The notes under the pieces are model-generated. The model worked only from the letters and a program-made list of their open reading frames with translations. It was not told the DNA's origin and did no database searches. Shown here one piece after another: positions 44,281 through 54,380 of a stretch of 55,103 nt of DNA. The DNA is from Phlegmacium glaucopus (taxonomy: Eukaryota > Basidiomycota > Agaricomycetes > Agaricales > Cortinariaceae): contig MU130553.1 in NCBI GenBank assembly GCA_015039465.1, positions 154,391-209,493 of the forward strand, in the 5' to 3' direction. The position numbers were made by a program, and so were the translations under genes. Within the stretch, counting starts at the first letter, position 1; the number at the start of each line of letters is the position of its first letter.

Positions 44281-46745
44281 ATGATACCGGAAGCTACCGT
44301 TCACACAGCATCAATCATGCCAGGACGAAATAATCATGCAGCACCAAAGTTTGACAGAAAGCCGGCATCATTATCAATATTTTTAGATGAAATTGAACAG
44401 TTAGCTGGCACATGCAAATTAAGCAAGAAACAGACAATGGAATGGACAATCAGATATGCACCAAATGAGGAAAGAGAACTATGGGAAATGCAAGACTCCA
44501 TAGCAACAGCAAAATGGATAGAATTTAAAAGGAATTATTTGATCTATACCCAGGATCTACCGGGGAGCAAAAATACTCGGTGGCCAGCCTCAAATCCTTA
44601 GTCGAGGAACAGGCCTTAAGAAATATCCGGAATGCTGAAGAGCTTGGAGCCTATAGGCGCTCATTCCTAACAATTGCCACATTCCTTAAAAATAAATCTT
44701 GGCTAACTGATAGAGAAATCAGTGGATATTTTATGCAAAGGATGGAGTCCTCATTCAGAGCCGAGGTACAAAGCCAGCTGAGAGCCGAAGACCCCAGGCA
44801 CCATTCCAACGATCCATACATGCTCGCTGAGATTTCCTCTGCTGCACTATTCATTTTGACATGTAATTACAGGGAATTACCCCAAAAAGAAACCATTTCA
44901 ACCACAATACCAATCAAAAAGGAGACGTATGATATGTTGCAAAGTTTTGGAAGCCTAAATATAGGCGCAATAGCTTCTGAAATCATGAAACACCTTAATC
45001 TCCATCTGAACGCACTGGCCCCTGAAACAGGGCCTCGACTACGAAACAACAATTGTATATTTTATTCAGATCCATCACATTACCTAAACAAATGCCCCAA
45101 AGTCATGGAATACATACAAAAGGGACTATGCCAAAGGAACAGTGATGGCCAGATCGTCTTGCCAAATGGGGACAGAATAAATGCCCGAGATAGCCCGGGA
45201 CAAAACATAATGGAACGATTAGACAACTGGCACAAGGCCCATGATATTCCCAAGGTGTCAACAAACTTTGTAGGTGCTGCAAATACACACGAAAGATACA
45301 TGTGGACAACTTCAAATCCAAAAGAAGACAAGCCAGCCAAACTGACGACCCGAGAAGAAGAGGAGCTATTAATTCTGGAGAATTTAGTGGCCTCCACACA
45401 AAAGAAAATTGATAATGCTCGACAAAAGAAATTCTCCAACACAAATAAGCCGCAGGCACAGACAGCATCACAGAAAAGACCGAATGACATGAGCTCGGCA
45501 CCCGAGCCCCAGTTCCATTATGTGACACCGATAGAGGACCCTTCGCTGATCAGAAAGGTGGCACAGCAAGCTCTAGACGTACCAATTGCTATTACCACAC
45601 GAGAATTGCTGTCCATATCGCCTGATGTCAGATGCCATATCAAGGAACAGCTAGTGGCTAAGCAAATCGGGACGACAGTGTTCATTGAAACCTCAGACCA
45701 AGAAGACAGCCATCAAATCTTGTTAGCAAATTTAGCAGCAGAAAATATGATCGTGGCAAAAGATGTTGAGGAGTTAAGGGCCGTGGATGTCATAATAGAG
45801 GGGCATGAGATAGAAGCAACAATCGACGATGGATCCCAAATATTAAGCATTTGAGAGGACGTATGGCAGAGATCCGGCCTTCCGTTGCGAGCAGACAAGA
45901 CCATCGTCATGGAGTCAGCCAATTTGACTAAAAACAAAACGATGGGACTAATCAAAAACCTTAAATTAACAATTGGCAGGTATGATTTCTACATCCAAGC
46001 TCAAGTCGTCAAAGACGCACCCTACAAAGTGCTTTTAGGATGGCCATTCTTTACACTTACTCAAGCATCACACCAACATTTCTCAAATGGCAATTCTTGG
46101 CTTACGGTACTAGATCCAAATTCACATGAATTGATCACCATTCCTACCCGGCCCTGGAACCAAAATAACATAATCCAGGGTTCTTAGGCGTCGATGATTC
46201 ATCCATAAATAGAGGAGATAGCCCATACACAACAAGTCAGACAAATAAAAACATTTCAGCCTATTATAAAGACAATACCCATGAACTAGCCAAGCCAAGC
46301 CAAGAAGAAAGCCAAGAGGCGTTTATGTACAAGAAAGTAGCAAACAGGATCAAGCCGGTAGCAACGACGCTGCCAGAAGAATTCAGGATCGTACGAAACA
46401 TACCTAGTGACCCGCTAGCCGAGTTGCCAATGCTCCCGACATCGCCACCAGAATTCTCGCCAGGGACCAGATACACCCAAGAACGAAAGGAATCAATGCC
46501 AGTCAACAAGGATCAATTCCTATGGCCCGAAGAAGAAAAATTAGTGCACTACCTAATTAAAATTCATGAAAAAGCATTTGCCTGGGACGAGAATGAAAAA
46601 GGAAAATTCTTGGACGAATATTTTGAGCCAGTGGTAATTCCAACAATTGAGCACATACCATGGATTTTGAAAAATATTCCGATACCACCTGGAATTTACG
46701 ACCGCATAGTGGAAATCATCAAGAATAAAATCCAGTCAGGGGTCC
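44281..46745 (+). pseudogene. Ty3/gypsy gag-pol, truncated at start of RT
   Basis: Gag begins MIPEATVHTASIMPGRNNHA and shifts frame near 44535 (in an A-rich stretch) into KSLVEEQALRNIRNAEELGAYRRSFLTIATFL. The CCHC-like segment is CIFYSDPSHYLNKCPKVMEYIQKGLC (about 45055-45130). The protease site is IDDGSQILSI (45825-45851), then TGA at 45852 where SIREDVW is expected, then the rest of the protease with YKVLLGWPFF (46023-46052). A further stop and frameshift lead to HEKAFAWDENEKG and IPPGIYDRIVEIIKNKI, the pre-RT block (to 46735). RT proper, RNase H and integrase are missing. Confidence 0.8.
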
Positions 46746-46837
46746 AAGAATACAACTTGGGACATTGTGGATGGAAACTGAATGTTGATCTCTGGCTCAG
46801 AACTTTTTCATCAAATGGATGTAATCAAACGTACTGG
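46746..46837 (+). other. Possible upstream fragment of the KDZ-associated gene
   Basis: A frame fused to the gypsy remnant reads NLGHCGWKLNVDLWLRTFS, weakly like the LDTTVW...DLW...FS block upstream of the cysteine cluster in relatives of the gene at 54381. If right, the chromovirus complex (46838-54378) lies between two parts of one gene. Confidence 0.3.
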
Positions 46838-47113
46838 TGTTACATTCCGTTATACGTTACTCCGGTCCGGCTCCGTCGGAGCTGTCTCCGGTAGTCCGTA
46901 CTCCGAACAGTGCCTTCCCTTATTCCCCAAACTACTCTTCCTATGTTCAACTCCGAGACTTCTCCGTGTCATTCCGGTTCTTCCATCCATACTCCAAACC
47001 CGTTATCACTTCTTTGCCACTACCACTATTCTTTGTCATCATCTTTCCCATCATCAGTCAGCACACCAGCCATGGATTATTCACCCAAGAATGCAGAACT
47101 TTTTTCGGGAGCA
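46838..47113 (+). mobile_element. LTR-G, left half, plus orientation
   Basis: Starts TGTTACATTCCGTTATACG and follows LTR-G until TTTTCGGGAGCA, where the minus-oriented chromovirus begins. The remaining half of the same LTR is at 54089-54378. Confidence 0.85.
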
Positions 47114-47700
47114 TGTTAAGTTTAAGACAAAGAGGAGAAGTCACGTCGGAGTTACTCTGGAATGGACGGAACGGAACCGGAACAGTAACCCGGAAAGGAC
47201 GTTGGCCTCAGCGTGTGTGCTGTGCCACCCAGCTCCTAAGGTGTCCTGATTTCGGAACGGAAGAAGAAAGTAACAAGTCGGAAGACCTCAGTGACTTAGA
47301 GGAAAAACAAGAGGAGGGAAACTAAGTTGATATTCGAACTAAGGGAAAACATACAAGTTCGAGTACTTTAAATATAAAAGGAATTGCAACCGAAATATAG
47401 AATATAAATATAAGTGCTGCGTTCTGCTCCCGGAAAAAGTTCTGCATTCTTGGGTGAATAATCCATGGCTGGTGTGCTGACTGATGATGGGAAAGATGAT
47501 GACAAAGAATAGTGGTAGTGGCAAAGAAGTGATAACGGGTTTGGAGTATGGACAGAAGAACCGGAATGACACGGAGAAGTCTCGGAGTTGAACATAGGAA
47601 GAGTAGTTCGGGGAATAAGGGAAGGCACTGTTCGGAGTACGGACTACCGGAGACAGCTCCGATGGAGCTGGACCGGAGTAACGTAAGACGGAATGTAACA
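47114..47700 (-). mobile_element. Chromovirus 3' LTR (587 bp, LTR-G)
   Basis: On the element strand it runs TGTTACATTCCGTC ... GTCTTAAACTTAACA. The adjacent purine-rich GACAGGGAGGTAC on that strand fits a polypurine tract. This is the only full-length LTR-G in the window. Confidence 0.85.
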
Positions 47701-47759
47701 GTACCTCCCTGTCAAGGCCGAGACCCTCGAGGCCACGTGATGGTCCGTGCGAGGTTTCC

Positions 47760-47775
47760 GTGCTATAAAGACTGT
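47760..47775 (+). promoter_or_regulatory. TATA box of the antisense gene
   Basis: GCTATAAAGACTG on the plus strand about 80 nt before the ATG at 47843, outside the LTR. An E-box CACGTG lies 30 nt further upstream (47733). Confidence 0.45.
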
Positions 47776-47842
47776 TGGAAACTGGGGATGATTCTTCACT
47801 TCAGTTACCTCTCCCATTACCACATCCTCTAAAACAAAAATC

Positions 47843-48882
47843 ATGAACACCAACAGCAATGCCGGCCCCTCCCGCCCTCCTGCTTCCCAACGAGCTCGGC
47901 TCAAGGAAGCACGGGAGCGTCGACGGAGAGAGCGGGAGGAGGAGGAAAGGCGGGAAGAGGCGGAGATCGAGGAAGCGCGGAGGCTGGAGGAGGAGGAGGA
48001 GAGACGGAGGGTGGAAGCGGAGAGGCAGAGGGTGGAGGCAGAGAAACGGAGGGAAGAGGCGGAAGAGAGACAAAGGGAGGAGTTGAAACAGAGGCAGCAG
48101 GAGGAGCAGCAGAGGAAGAGAAAGGCGGAAGCCATTGCGGTTGACGACGACAACGATGAAGAAGAGGAAGAGGGAAACAGAATGGAGCCGGGGCCAAGTG
48201 CCCTGAAGAAAAGAAAAACAAATGACAAAGTAAGTGGTTCAAAAACAGAAACGGGATAAAACTAACGGAAAACACATAGGAGGTCTATCAGACCAAAACC
48301 AAAAAGAACCCGGCGTGTAGCCGGTGCACAGAAGCACACGAAGTGTGCTACGAGAAGAGCAGTGGGCCAGGGTGCTGGCGCTGCTATCAGAGGAAGATAG
48401 CATGCAGCCTGGTCAGAGGGAAACGGAGAACGAAGGAGACAGAGATGGAGAAACGGAGCGGAAGGAAGGACAAGGGGAAAGGGAAGGAGGTAGCGCCAGA
48501 GGTGGACGGGACGGAGTTATTGATAGAGGGGTTGGAGATGATCGGGGGGTTGTTGCGGAAGATGGTGGAGACCCAAGAGGGTATAAAGTACGTGATGGAA
48601 GTACGGATGAGGAGGGAGATAGAAAGGGAGAAAAGGGAGATAGAGAAGGATAGACGGAAGGAAGAGTGGAGAGAAGAGGAGAGAAGACGGAGAGACGCCA
48701 CAAAAGCGGAGAAGGGGGTGGAAACGGAGTTGCAAGAGGAGACGGAGGACAAGGAAACGGATGACGGAGAAGACGAGGAGGTGGAAGAAGGGTTGGAAGC
48801 GGAGACAGAGAGAACGGACGGAGGGAAGGACGGAGGAGCGGAGACGGAAGGGATGGAAGGAGTAGAAAAAACAGTAGAGTAG
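47843..48882 (+). CDS. Antisense coiled-coil protein with Zn2Cys6-like cluster
   Basis: Two exons, 47843-48229 and 48280-48882, separated by a 50-nt GTAAGT...ACTAAC...TAG intron, give about 329 codons without stops. Exon 1 encodes a highly charged Glu/Arg coiled coil (residues about 17-105), an acidic patch DDDNDEEEEE and a basic SALKKRKTNDK that could be a nuclear localisation signal. Exon 2 opens with KKNPACSRCTEAHEVC and then GCWRCYQRKIAC. This gives C-x2-C-x6-C-x8-C-x2-C-x6-C, the spacing of fungal binuclear zinc clusters. A second long coiled coil and an acidic tail follow. It lies inside the chromovirus, between pol and the 3' LTR, on the opposite strand to gag-pol and with its own TATA box. 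Role unknown; a DNA-binding regulator or an accessory protein are guesses. Confidence 0.7.
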
Positions 48883-49059
48883 AAAAGAAATTGTATATAA
48901 TTTTTTTCTTGTTATTTTTTTTTTTTTGTTTTGTTTATAAAAAATTGTTTTCTTGAACTTTGTTTTGTGAAACAGAAGAGTAAGATAATGGAAAGGAATA
49001 GAACAGAAAAGACATGGAAAAGCACGGAAAAAGCAAGGAAAGAGATGGAAAAGGAATCA

Positions 49060-52000
49060 AGATAGTGGAAGAGGTCTGGGTTTAGTCGGATAGCTCTGGT
49101 GGAAATCAGCAACAAGTTCGGACGCGTGTCCTAGTTCATTAGCTGGTAACCAGGAAGTTTCTTCGTCGGTACCTTCATAGCCAGACCACTTGACTAGGTA
49201 CAGAAGTTTGCATACACAACGTCTGTTATCCAATTTAGAGTCCAGAATCTCGGAGACCTCGAATTCCTGCTCTCTGTCAATGACGACCAGAGGAGGCGGA
49301 GGTTGAGTACGATCCGGAATAGTGTTCGGAACAGAGGGCTCTAGCATGGAAACATGGAAGACGGGATGGATGGCACGCATGTTGTCGGGAAGACGAAGGG
49401 TCCAGGACAGAGAACCTGCCTGAGCAATGATCTCATACGGACCAAGATACTTCTCAGAGAGTTTCTTTGAAGGTCTGGTCGTACGGAAGAATTGTGCTTT
49501 GACAAAGGCTCGATCTCCAACCTTGAAGTCCAGGGGAGGAATCCGACGCTTGTCCGCGGAACGTTGGTATTGTTCCTGGGAAGTAAGGATAGCTTTTCGG
49601 AGTTCCTCGTGGAGTTCGTTAAGGTCCGTAACGTACTTGTGAGCATGGGAGGAGATGAGGTCGTACTCCGGATGGATAGTGATAGCCGGATCGTAGCCTT
49701 TGTTGGCAAAGAACGGAGATACACCGGTAGTGGCACTCGGAGTATTGTTGTAGGAGAATTCCGCTAAGGGGAGAAGTGAGCTCCAGTTGTCTTGCTGATA
49801 GTTGCAGTAGATGCGGATGTATTGTTCCAAGGTTTGGTTGACGCGTTCTGTTTGTCCGTCACCTTCCGGGTGGTATCCGGAGGTGAAGTGCAACTTCATG
49901 TCGAGGGCTTTTCCGAGGGATCTGAAGAAGTGAGATACAAACTCGGAACCGCGATCGGAAGTTACATGGGACGGAACACCGTGCTTGGAAAACACATGGA
50001 TGACAAATAGTTCAGCAAGTTGAGCGGAAGTGATGGTGTCGTATGTGGGGATGAAAATGGATTGTTTCGTGAAACGGTCTACTACGACCAAGACCGCAGT
50101 GAAACCTTCGGAGTCCGGAAGGTGTTCAATGAAATCCATGGAGATGGAGTCCCAAGGACGGGACGGAACAGGGAGTTGTCGGAGTAAGCCGTATGGTTTA
50201 TGATGTTTGGCTTTGGACCGAGAACAGGTGGTGCAAGTCCTACAATAATCAGTAACAAAAACACGGATACTGGGCCAAGTGTATTCTCGACGGATAACCA
50301 CAAGAGTTCTATTGACACCAAAATGTCCGGAGACAGGATGGTCATGATAATAATGAAGGACACGGAGACGAAGATCTCCGGAATCTGGAACATAGATCCG
50401 TTGATCAATCCGGACGAATCCGGAAGAGTCCTTAGACCATCTAGCATACTTCGGATTGTCTAGATCCGATAAGTAGGACTGTGCAAGGGGATCTGTGGAA
50501 AGAGCGGAAAGGATCCCCTTGTTGAGCTCTTCAACATCCATGGTAAAGATACCACGGAGTACAGTAGGAAGTAATGAAGTAGCTCGGAGTGAAGCGGAAA
50601 GTTGTTCGGAAGAAAAGATAGGTTTAAAATTGTGTGGATTGACTTCACCGTAATCTTTCCCTCCCTCCTTTAGATAGAGGTCAGGACCACAAGTCAGCGC
50701 GTCCGGTTTTGTTCCGAGACGGCCTGGGCAAAATCTGATAACCATGTTGAATGCGGAAAGGTACTCCGACCACCGGGCTTGACGCCTGGATAAGATTTTG
50801 GTGGTCGAGAAATACTCTAGATTCTTATGGTCAGTAACCACATCAATCGGGAAACTAGCACCTTCAAGGTAGTGACGCCAAGCTTTAAAAGCTTCAAAAA
50901 TGGCGAGCAACTCCTTGTCGTGAACGTCGTAATTCAATTCTGCACTGGAAAAGGTACGAGAACGATATGCGACGGGATGGATTTCTCCATTGGAGTCACG
51001 GATGGAAAGGATAGCTGCTAAAGTGTAGTCGGAAGCGTCAGTTTCCACAATGATAGGACAGTTTGGCTTCCAGTGTGTTAACACCGGTGCGGAAATAAAA
51101 GCCTCCTTGAGAGCCTAAAAAGCAAGGCGACAACTGTCATCAAAAACCCACGGAATATTTTTCCAGGTGAGACGGGTCAACGGAACCACAATATCGGAAT
51201 AATTGTGGATGAAACGTCTGTAAAAATTAGCAAAACCAAGGAAGGATTGGACATCTTTGACTTTCTGAGGTTCCGGCCAGTCTTGAATGACTTGGACTTT
51301 TGCCGGATCCATAGAAAGGCCATTAGGACCAATCATGTGACCCAGGTACTCGACGGAATCGGAGTGGAAAACACATTTCTTACCATTAGCGAAGAGATTA
51401 TTATCTCAGAGCTGCCAGAGGACTTCGGAGACATGTTTGATGTGATCTTTTTCGTTGATGGAGAAAATGAGGATGTCGTCCAGATAGATGATTACGAACA
51501 CATCTAAAAGGTCAGCAAAAATGGTGTTAAGGAAGTGTTGAAAACCACCAGGGGCGTTGGTAAGTCTGAACGGCATGACAAGCCACTCGAAGGAGCCATA
51601 GTGGGTACGGAAAGCAGTCTTCCACTCATCTCCGGCAGCAATCCGGATGAGATGGTAGGCATGCTTCAAATCGATTTTAGTGAATATTCCGGATTTGCGC
51701 AGAGCATCAAGTAAGTCGGAAACAAGGGGTAAGGGATACTTGTCTTTCCGAGTGATGGCATTGAGTTTTCGGAAGTCGACACAAAGCCAGAGTGACCCGT
51801 CCTTCTTCTTGATAAACAGGACAGGTGCTCCGAAGGGAGACTTAGAGGGGCGGATGAAACCCATGTTTAGGTGCTCGTCGATGAACTCTCGGAGCGTTCC
51901 TAACTCGGATTCGGAAAGGGGATAAATCGGACCCAAAGGGGGCTTAGCAGACTCATCGATTTCGATTTTTAGGTCATACTCTCGATGGTCCGCTAGAGTG

Positions 52001-52815
52001 CTAGCCTTGCCTTTGGAAAAGACGTCCGAAAATTTGTGGTATATTTCCGGAACACCGTCCAGATCGGAATCGGATGGTGTAGCAGAGGCTGAGGCGGAAC
52101 GGCCAGCAGCCTCGACTGGATTGTGAACGGAAATAGAGTAGCATTGGGCTCCTTCGGAACGGATGGACCTCATGAAAGCTGCAGCAGACACTAAGGAAAT
52201 TTTAGGAGTGGTCAGTGGTTTGGGAACAAAGGGGATATCAGGAGGTGGTTCCGGAACAGAAGGTATTTCAACCTTTGTCTTCACGGAAACCGTATCGGAC
52301 ATGGTAATGTCAGATACCGGAACGGGTGCCTTGGCAGAAACGGAAACGGGAACTGGAAGGATAACTATACGGTCTCGGAAAGTTACACTGCTATCGACCC
52401 AGTCAATCAACGGATTATGTAGGGTGAGCCAGTCAAGCCCGAGTACAGCAGGAAAATCAGAATCCAGCTTGGTTAATAAAAACCGGATTTTGTGGACGGA
52501 ACCACAAGAGAAACGAACGGAAACAATGGTAGCATGGGTGAACATGCCCAGAGAAGAACCATCAAAAAGACGGAGAATCATAGGAGTAATCGGAAAAATA
52601 GGAAAACCTTTGTACTTCGCGAAATGCTTGTCCATGAAACAGTGAGTGGAACCACTGTCAATAAAAGCGGAAAAATCGATATGCGGAAATTGAAGAGAGA
52701 GAAGAGAAACAAAAACTGCTCGGGTTTCTGGAGAGATTATTGCATTGAGAACTGCAACAAGCTCAGCACAGGGCCTCTCGCAATTCACCGTCTGTGCTGA
52801 GTCCAGTGAATTGCT
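49060..52815 (-). pseudogene. Chromovirus pol: PR, RT, RNase H, IN, chromodomain
   Basis: Read on the minus strand. Protease FIDSGSTHCF (about 52657-52628); RT with RKLNAITRKDKYPLP (about 51780), MPFRLTNAPGGFQHF and IYLDDILIF (about 51490-51465); TGA at 51406-51408 where LRDNNLF is usual; then YLGHMIGPNGLSMDP. A TAG at 51115-51117 probably replaces a CAG. The RNase H part has VETDASDYTLAAILS, YDVHDKELLAIFEAFKAWRHYLEG. Integrase has the HHCC block DHPVSGHFGVNRT...CRTCTTC (about 50330-50220), D in MDFIEHLP, D in TSDRGSEF, E in NQTLEQYI. The C-terminal chromodomain reads YLVKWSGYEGTDEETSWLP (about 49200-49140). The stop is near 49057. Two nonsense codons break an otherwise full-length pol. Confidence 0.9.
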
Positions 52816-53981
52816 TAGTCTTTTTTCTTCTCCGAACCGGAGTCCTTTGGCTTAGCCGGAGCGGACTCAGAGACAGAATCAGAAACGGTAGAGGCTCGGC
52901 CTTTAGCGGAGCTTGCCTTGGCAAGGTTACACTCAGGAACGCGGTGTCCCGGCTTGCCACAGAAAAGACAAAGTTTATGATCTATCCGGCGTTGCCTTTC
53001 TTGCTGGGTAAGTCTACCCCGCGAGTCCAGCTTGCCTTCTAGATTAGGTTTAGGAGGAGTGGAAGATGAAACCTTACCGGAGTCTGCGGGCTTCACGGAT
53101 TTTTGATCCGTAGGCCGAGACTGTTTACCGGAACCGGAAGAGGGATTGGAAGAAGAGGGTACGGAGGAGGATGAAGAAGGGGTAGGACCCTTTGGAGGGT
53201 TTTGGTGTTGCTGCGGAGCGGATTCCCGAGAACGTTCTTGCATACGTTCCCAGTAGCGAGCATCAGCGTTTTGAGCTTTTTGACGCATCGCGGATAATGA
53301 CCGAGGCTTGCCATCACCTTTGCTGATTTCATCCTTGATTTGGGAAGGTAAACCTTCGTAAAACCTATACCTAAGAGCAGGCTCGCCCCAAGTACAGCGG
53401 ACTGCCAAGGAGTTGAACCGGACCAAGTAATCGGAGATACGTTGGCCGTCCTTCATTCGGAGATTGGTGAGTTTGTGTTCTATGTCGGCGGACTCGTCGT
53501 AAGGACCAAAGTTGGACTGGAGTTCGCTGACAAAGAGATCCCAATCTTCAAGCCAAGATGGAGGCTCGTCGGTGAGACCGGAAATTCCAGGTTTGAACCA
53601 TTCCTGAGCAACGTCCCGGAGATAGGACAGAGCAAAGGTTACTCGCTTGGAGTCATCTCGGAATGTGTCGGAAGAGCTCCGGAAATAGAGCTTGCACTGG
53701 AAAAGAAAAGCTTTTAGTTTCTTAGGATCCTTACCCGTGAAGGGTTCGGGCTCTCTAAGTCTGCCAGCCGAATCGGACTTGGCTGAAGATTTCCCGAGGG
53801 AATTCAAAGCGGAAACAAGTTGATTGATATGAATAGTTGGAGACTCAACTTCGTCCATAGTACTCCGAGGTTCATCAATATGACTAGCCTCTTCGACTAC
53901 ATCGGGAATGGGAGTGTTTTCGTGGGACATAATTTCTTGTATCGGTAATTGTGTTTTGGAAGTTTTAGAACGAGTTTGCAT
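52815..53981 (-). CDS. Chromovirus Gag
   Basis: 388 codons, intact. MQTRSKTSKTQLPIQEIMSH start; the retrotransposon gag core includes PEPFTGKDPKKLKAFLFQCKLYF, LRDVAQEWFKPG and NFGPYDESADIEHKLTNLRM. A Ser/Pro-rich linker precedes the zinc knuckle CLFCGKPGHRVPEC (about 52970-52930). It ends KKKD then TAA at an A6 run. Pol lies in the -1 frame and overlaps only by the segment upstream of its GTG-region, so Pol is probably made by frameshifting. Confidence 0.85.
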   Translation of the reverse strand: MQTRSKTSKTQLPIQEIMSHENTPIPDVVEEASHIDEPRSTMDEVESPTIHINQLVSALNSLGKSSAKSDSAGRLREPEPFTGKDPKKLKAFLFQCKLYFRSSSDTFRDDSKRVTFALSYLRDVAQEWFKPGISGLTDEPPSWLEDWDLFVSELQSNFGPYDESADIEHKLTNLRMKDGQRISDYLVRFNSLAVRCTWGEPALRYRFYEGLPSQIKDEISKGDGKPRSLSAMRQKAQNADARYWERMQERSRESAPQQHQNPPKGPTPSSSSSVPSSSNPSSGSGKQSRPTDQKSVKPADSGKVSSSTPPKPNLEGKLDSRGRLTQQERQRRIDHKLCLFCGKPGHRVPECNLAKASSAKGRASTVSDSVSESAPAKPKDSGSEKKKD

Positions 53982-54008
53982 AGGAGTGGGTGAGCAGTTC
54001 GAATATAC

Positions 54009-54088
54009 TGTTAAGTTTAAGACAAAGAGGAGAAGTCACGTCGGAGTTACTCCGGAATGGACGGAACAGAACCGGAACAGTAACCCGG
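54009..54088 (-). mobile_element. Chromovirus 5' LTR, 80-bp remnant
   Basis: TGTTAAGTTTAAGACAAAG to AACAGTAACCCGG, identical in order to the matching end of the 3' LTR with few changes. The remaining about 500 bp are deleted at the junction with the plus-oriented LTR half. Confidence 0.8.
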
Positions 54089-54378
54089 CTCCTATATTTT
54101 GGTTGCAATTTCTTTTATATTTAAAGTACTCAAACTTGTATGTTTTCCCTCAGTTCGAATATCAACTTAGTTTCCCTCCTCTTGTTTTTCCTCTAAGTCA
54201 CTGAGGTCTTCCGACTTGTTACTTTCTTCTTCCGTTCCGAAATCAGGACACCTTAGGAGCTGGGCAGCACAGCACACACGCTGAGGCCAATGTCCTTTCC
54301 GGGTTACTGTTCCGGTTCCGTTCCATCCATTCCGGAGTAACTCCGACGTGACTTCTCCTCTTTGTCTTAAACTTAACA
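54089..54378 (+). mobile_element. LTR-G, right half, plus orientation
   Basis: From TATATTTTGGTTGCAATTT to CTTAAACTTAACA. Together with 46838-47113 it makes one LTR-G lacking about 25 bp at the chromovirus insertion point. With 54009-54088 it forms a long hairpin, since its last 80 bp are the reverse complement of that remnant. Confidence 0.85.
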
Positions 54379-54380
54379 GG

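Larger units (their letters stand above)
47114..54088 (-). mobile_element. Chromovirus (Ty3/gypsy with chromodomain), nearly complete
   Basis: Minus-strand element with a 3' LTR at 47114-47700, pol 49060-52815, gag 52815-53981 and a truncated 5' LTR at 54009-54088. It is nested in a plus-oriented LTR of its own family. Between pol and the 3' LTR there is a spliced gene on the opposite strand (47843-48882). Only two stops occur in pol, so the copy is younger than the others in the window, but the 5' LTR has lost most of its length. Confidence 0.85.

Noticed and set aside
48387..48752. Minus-strand Ser/Phe/Leu-rich ORFs opposite the antisense gene
   Set aside because: Shadows of Glu/Lys-rich coding sequence; no motifs.
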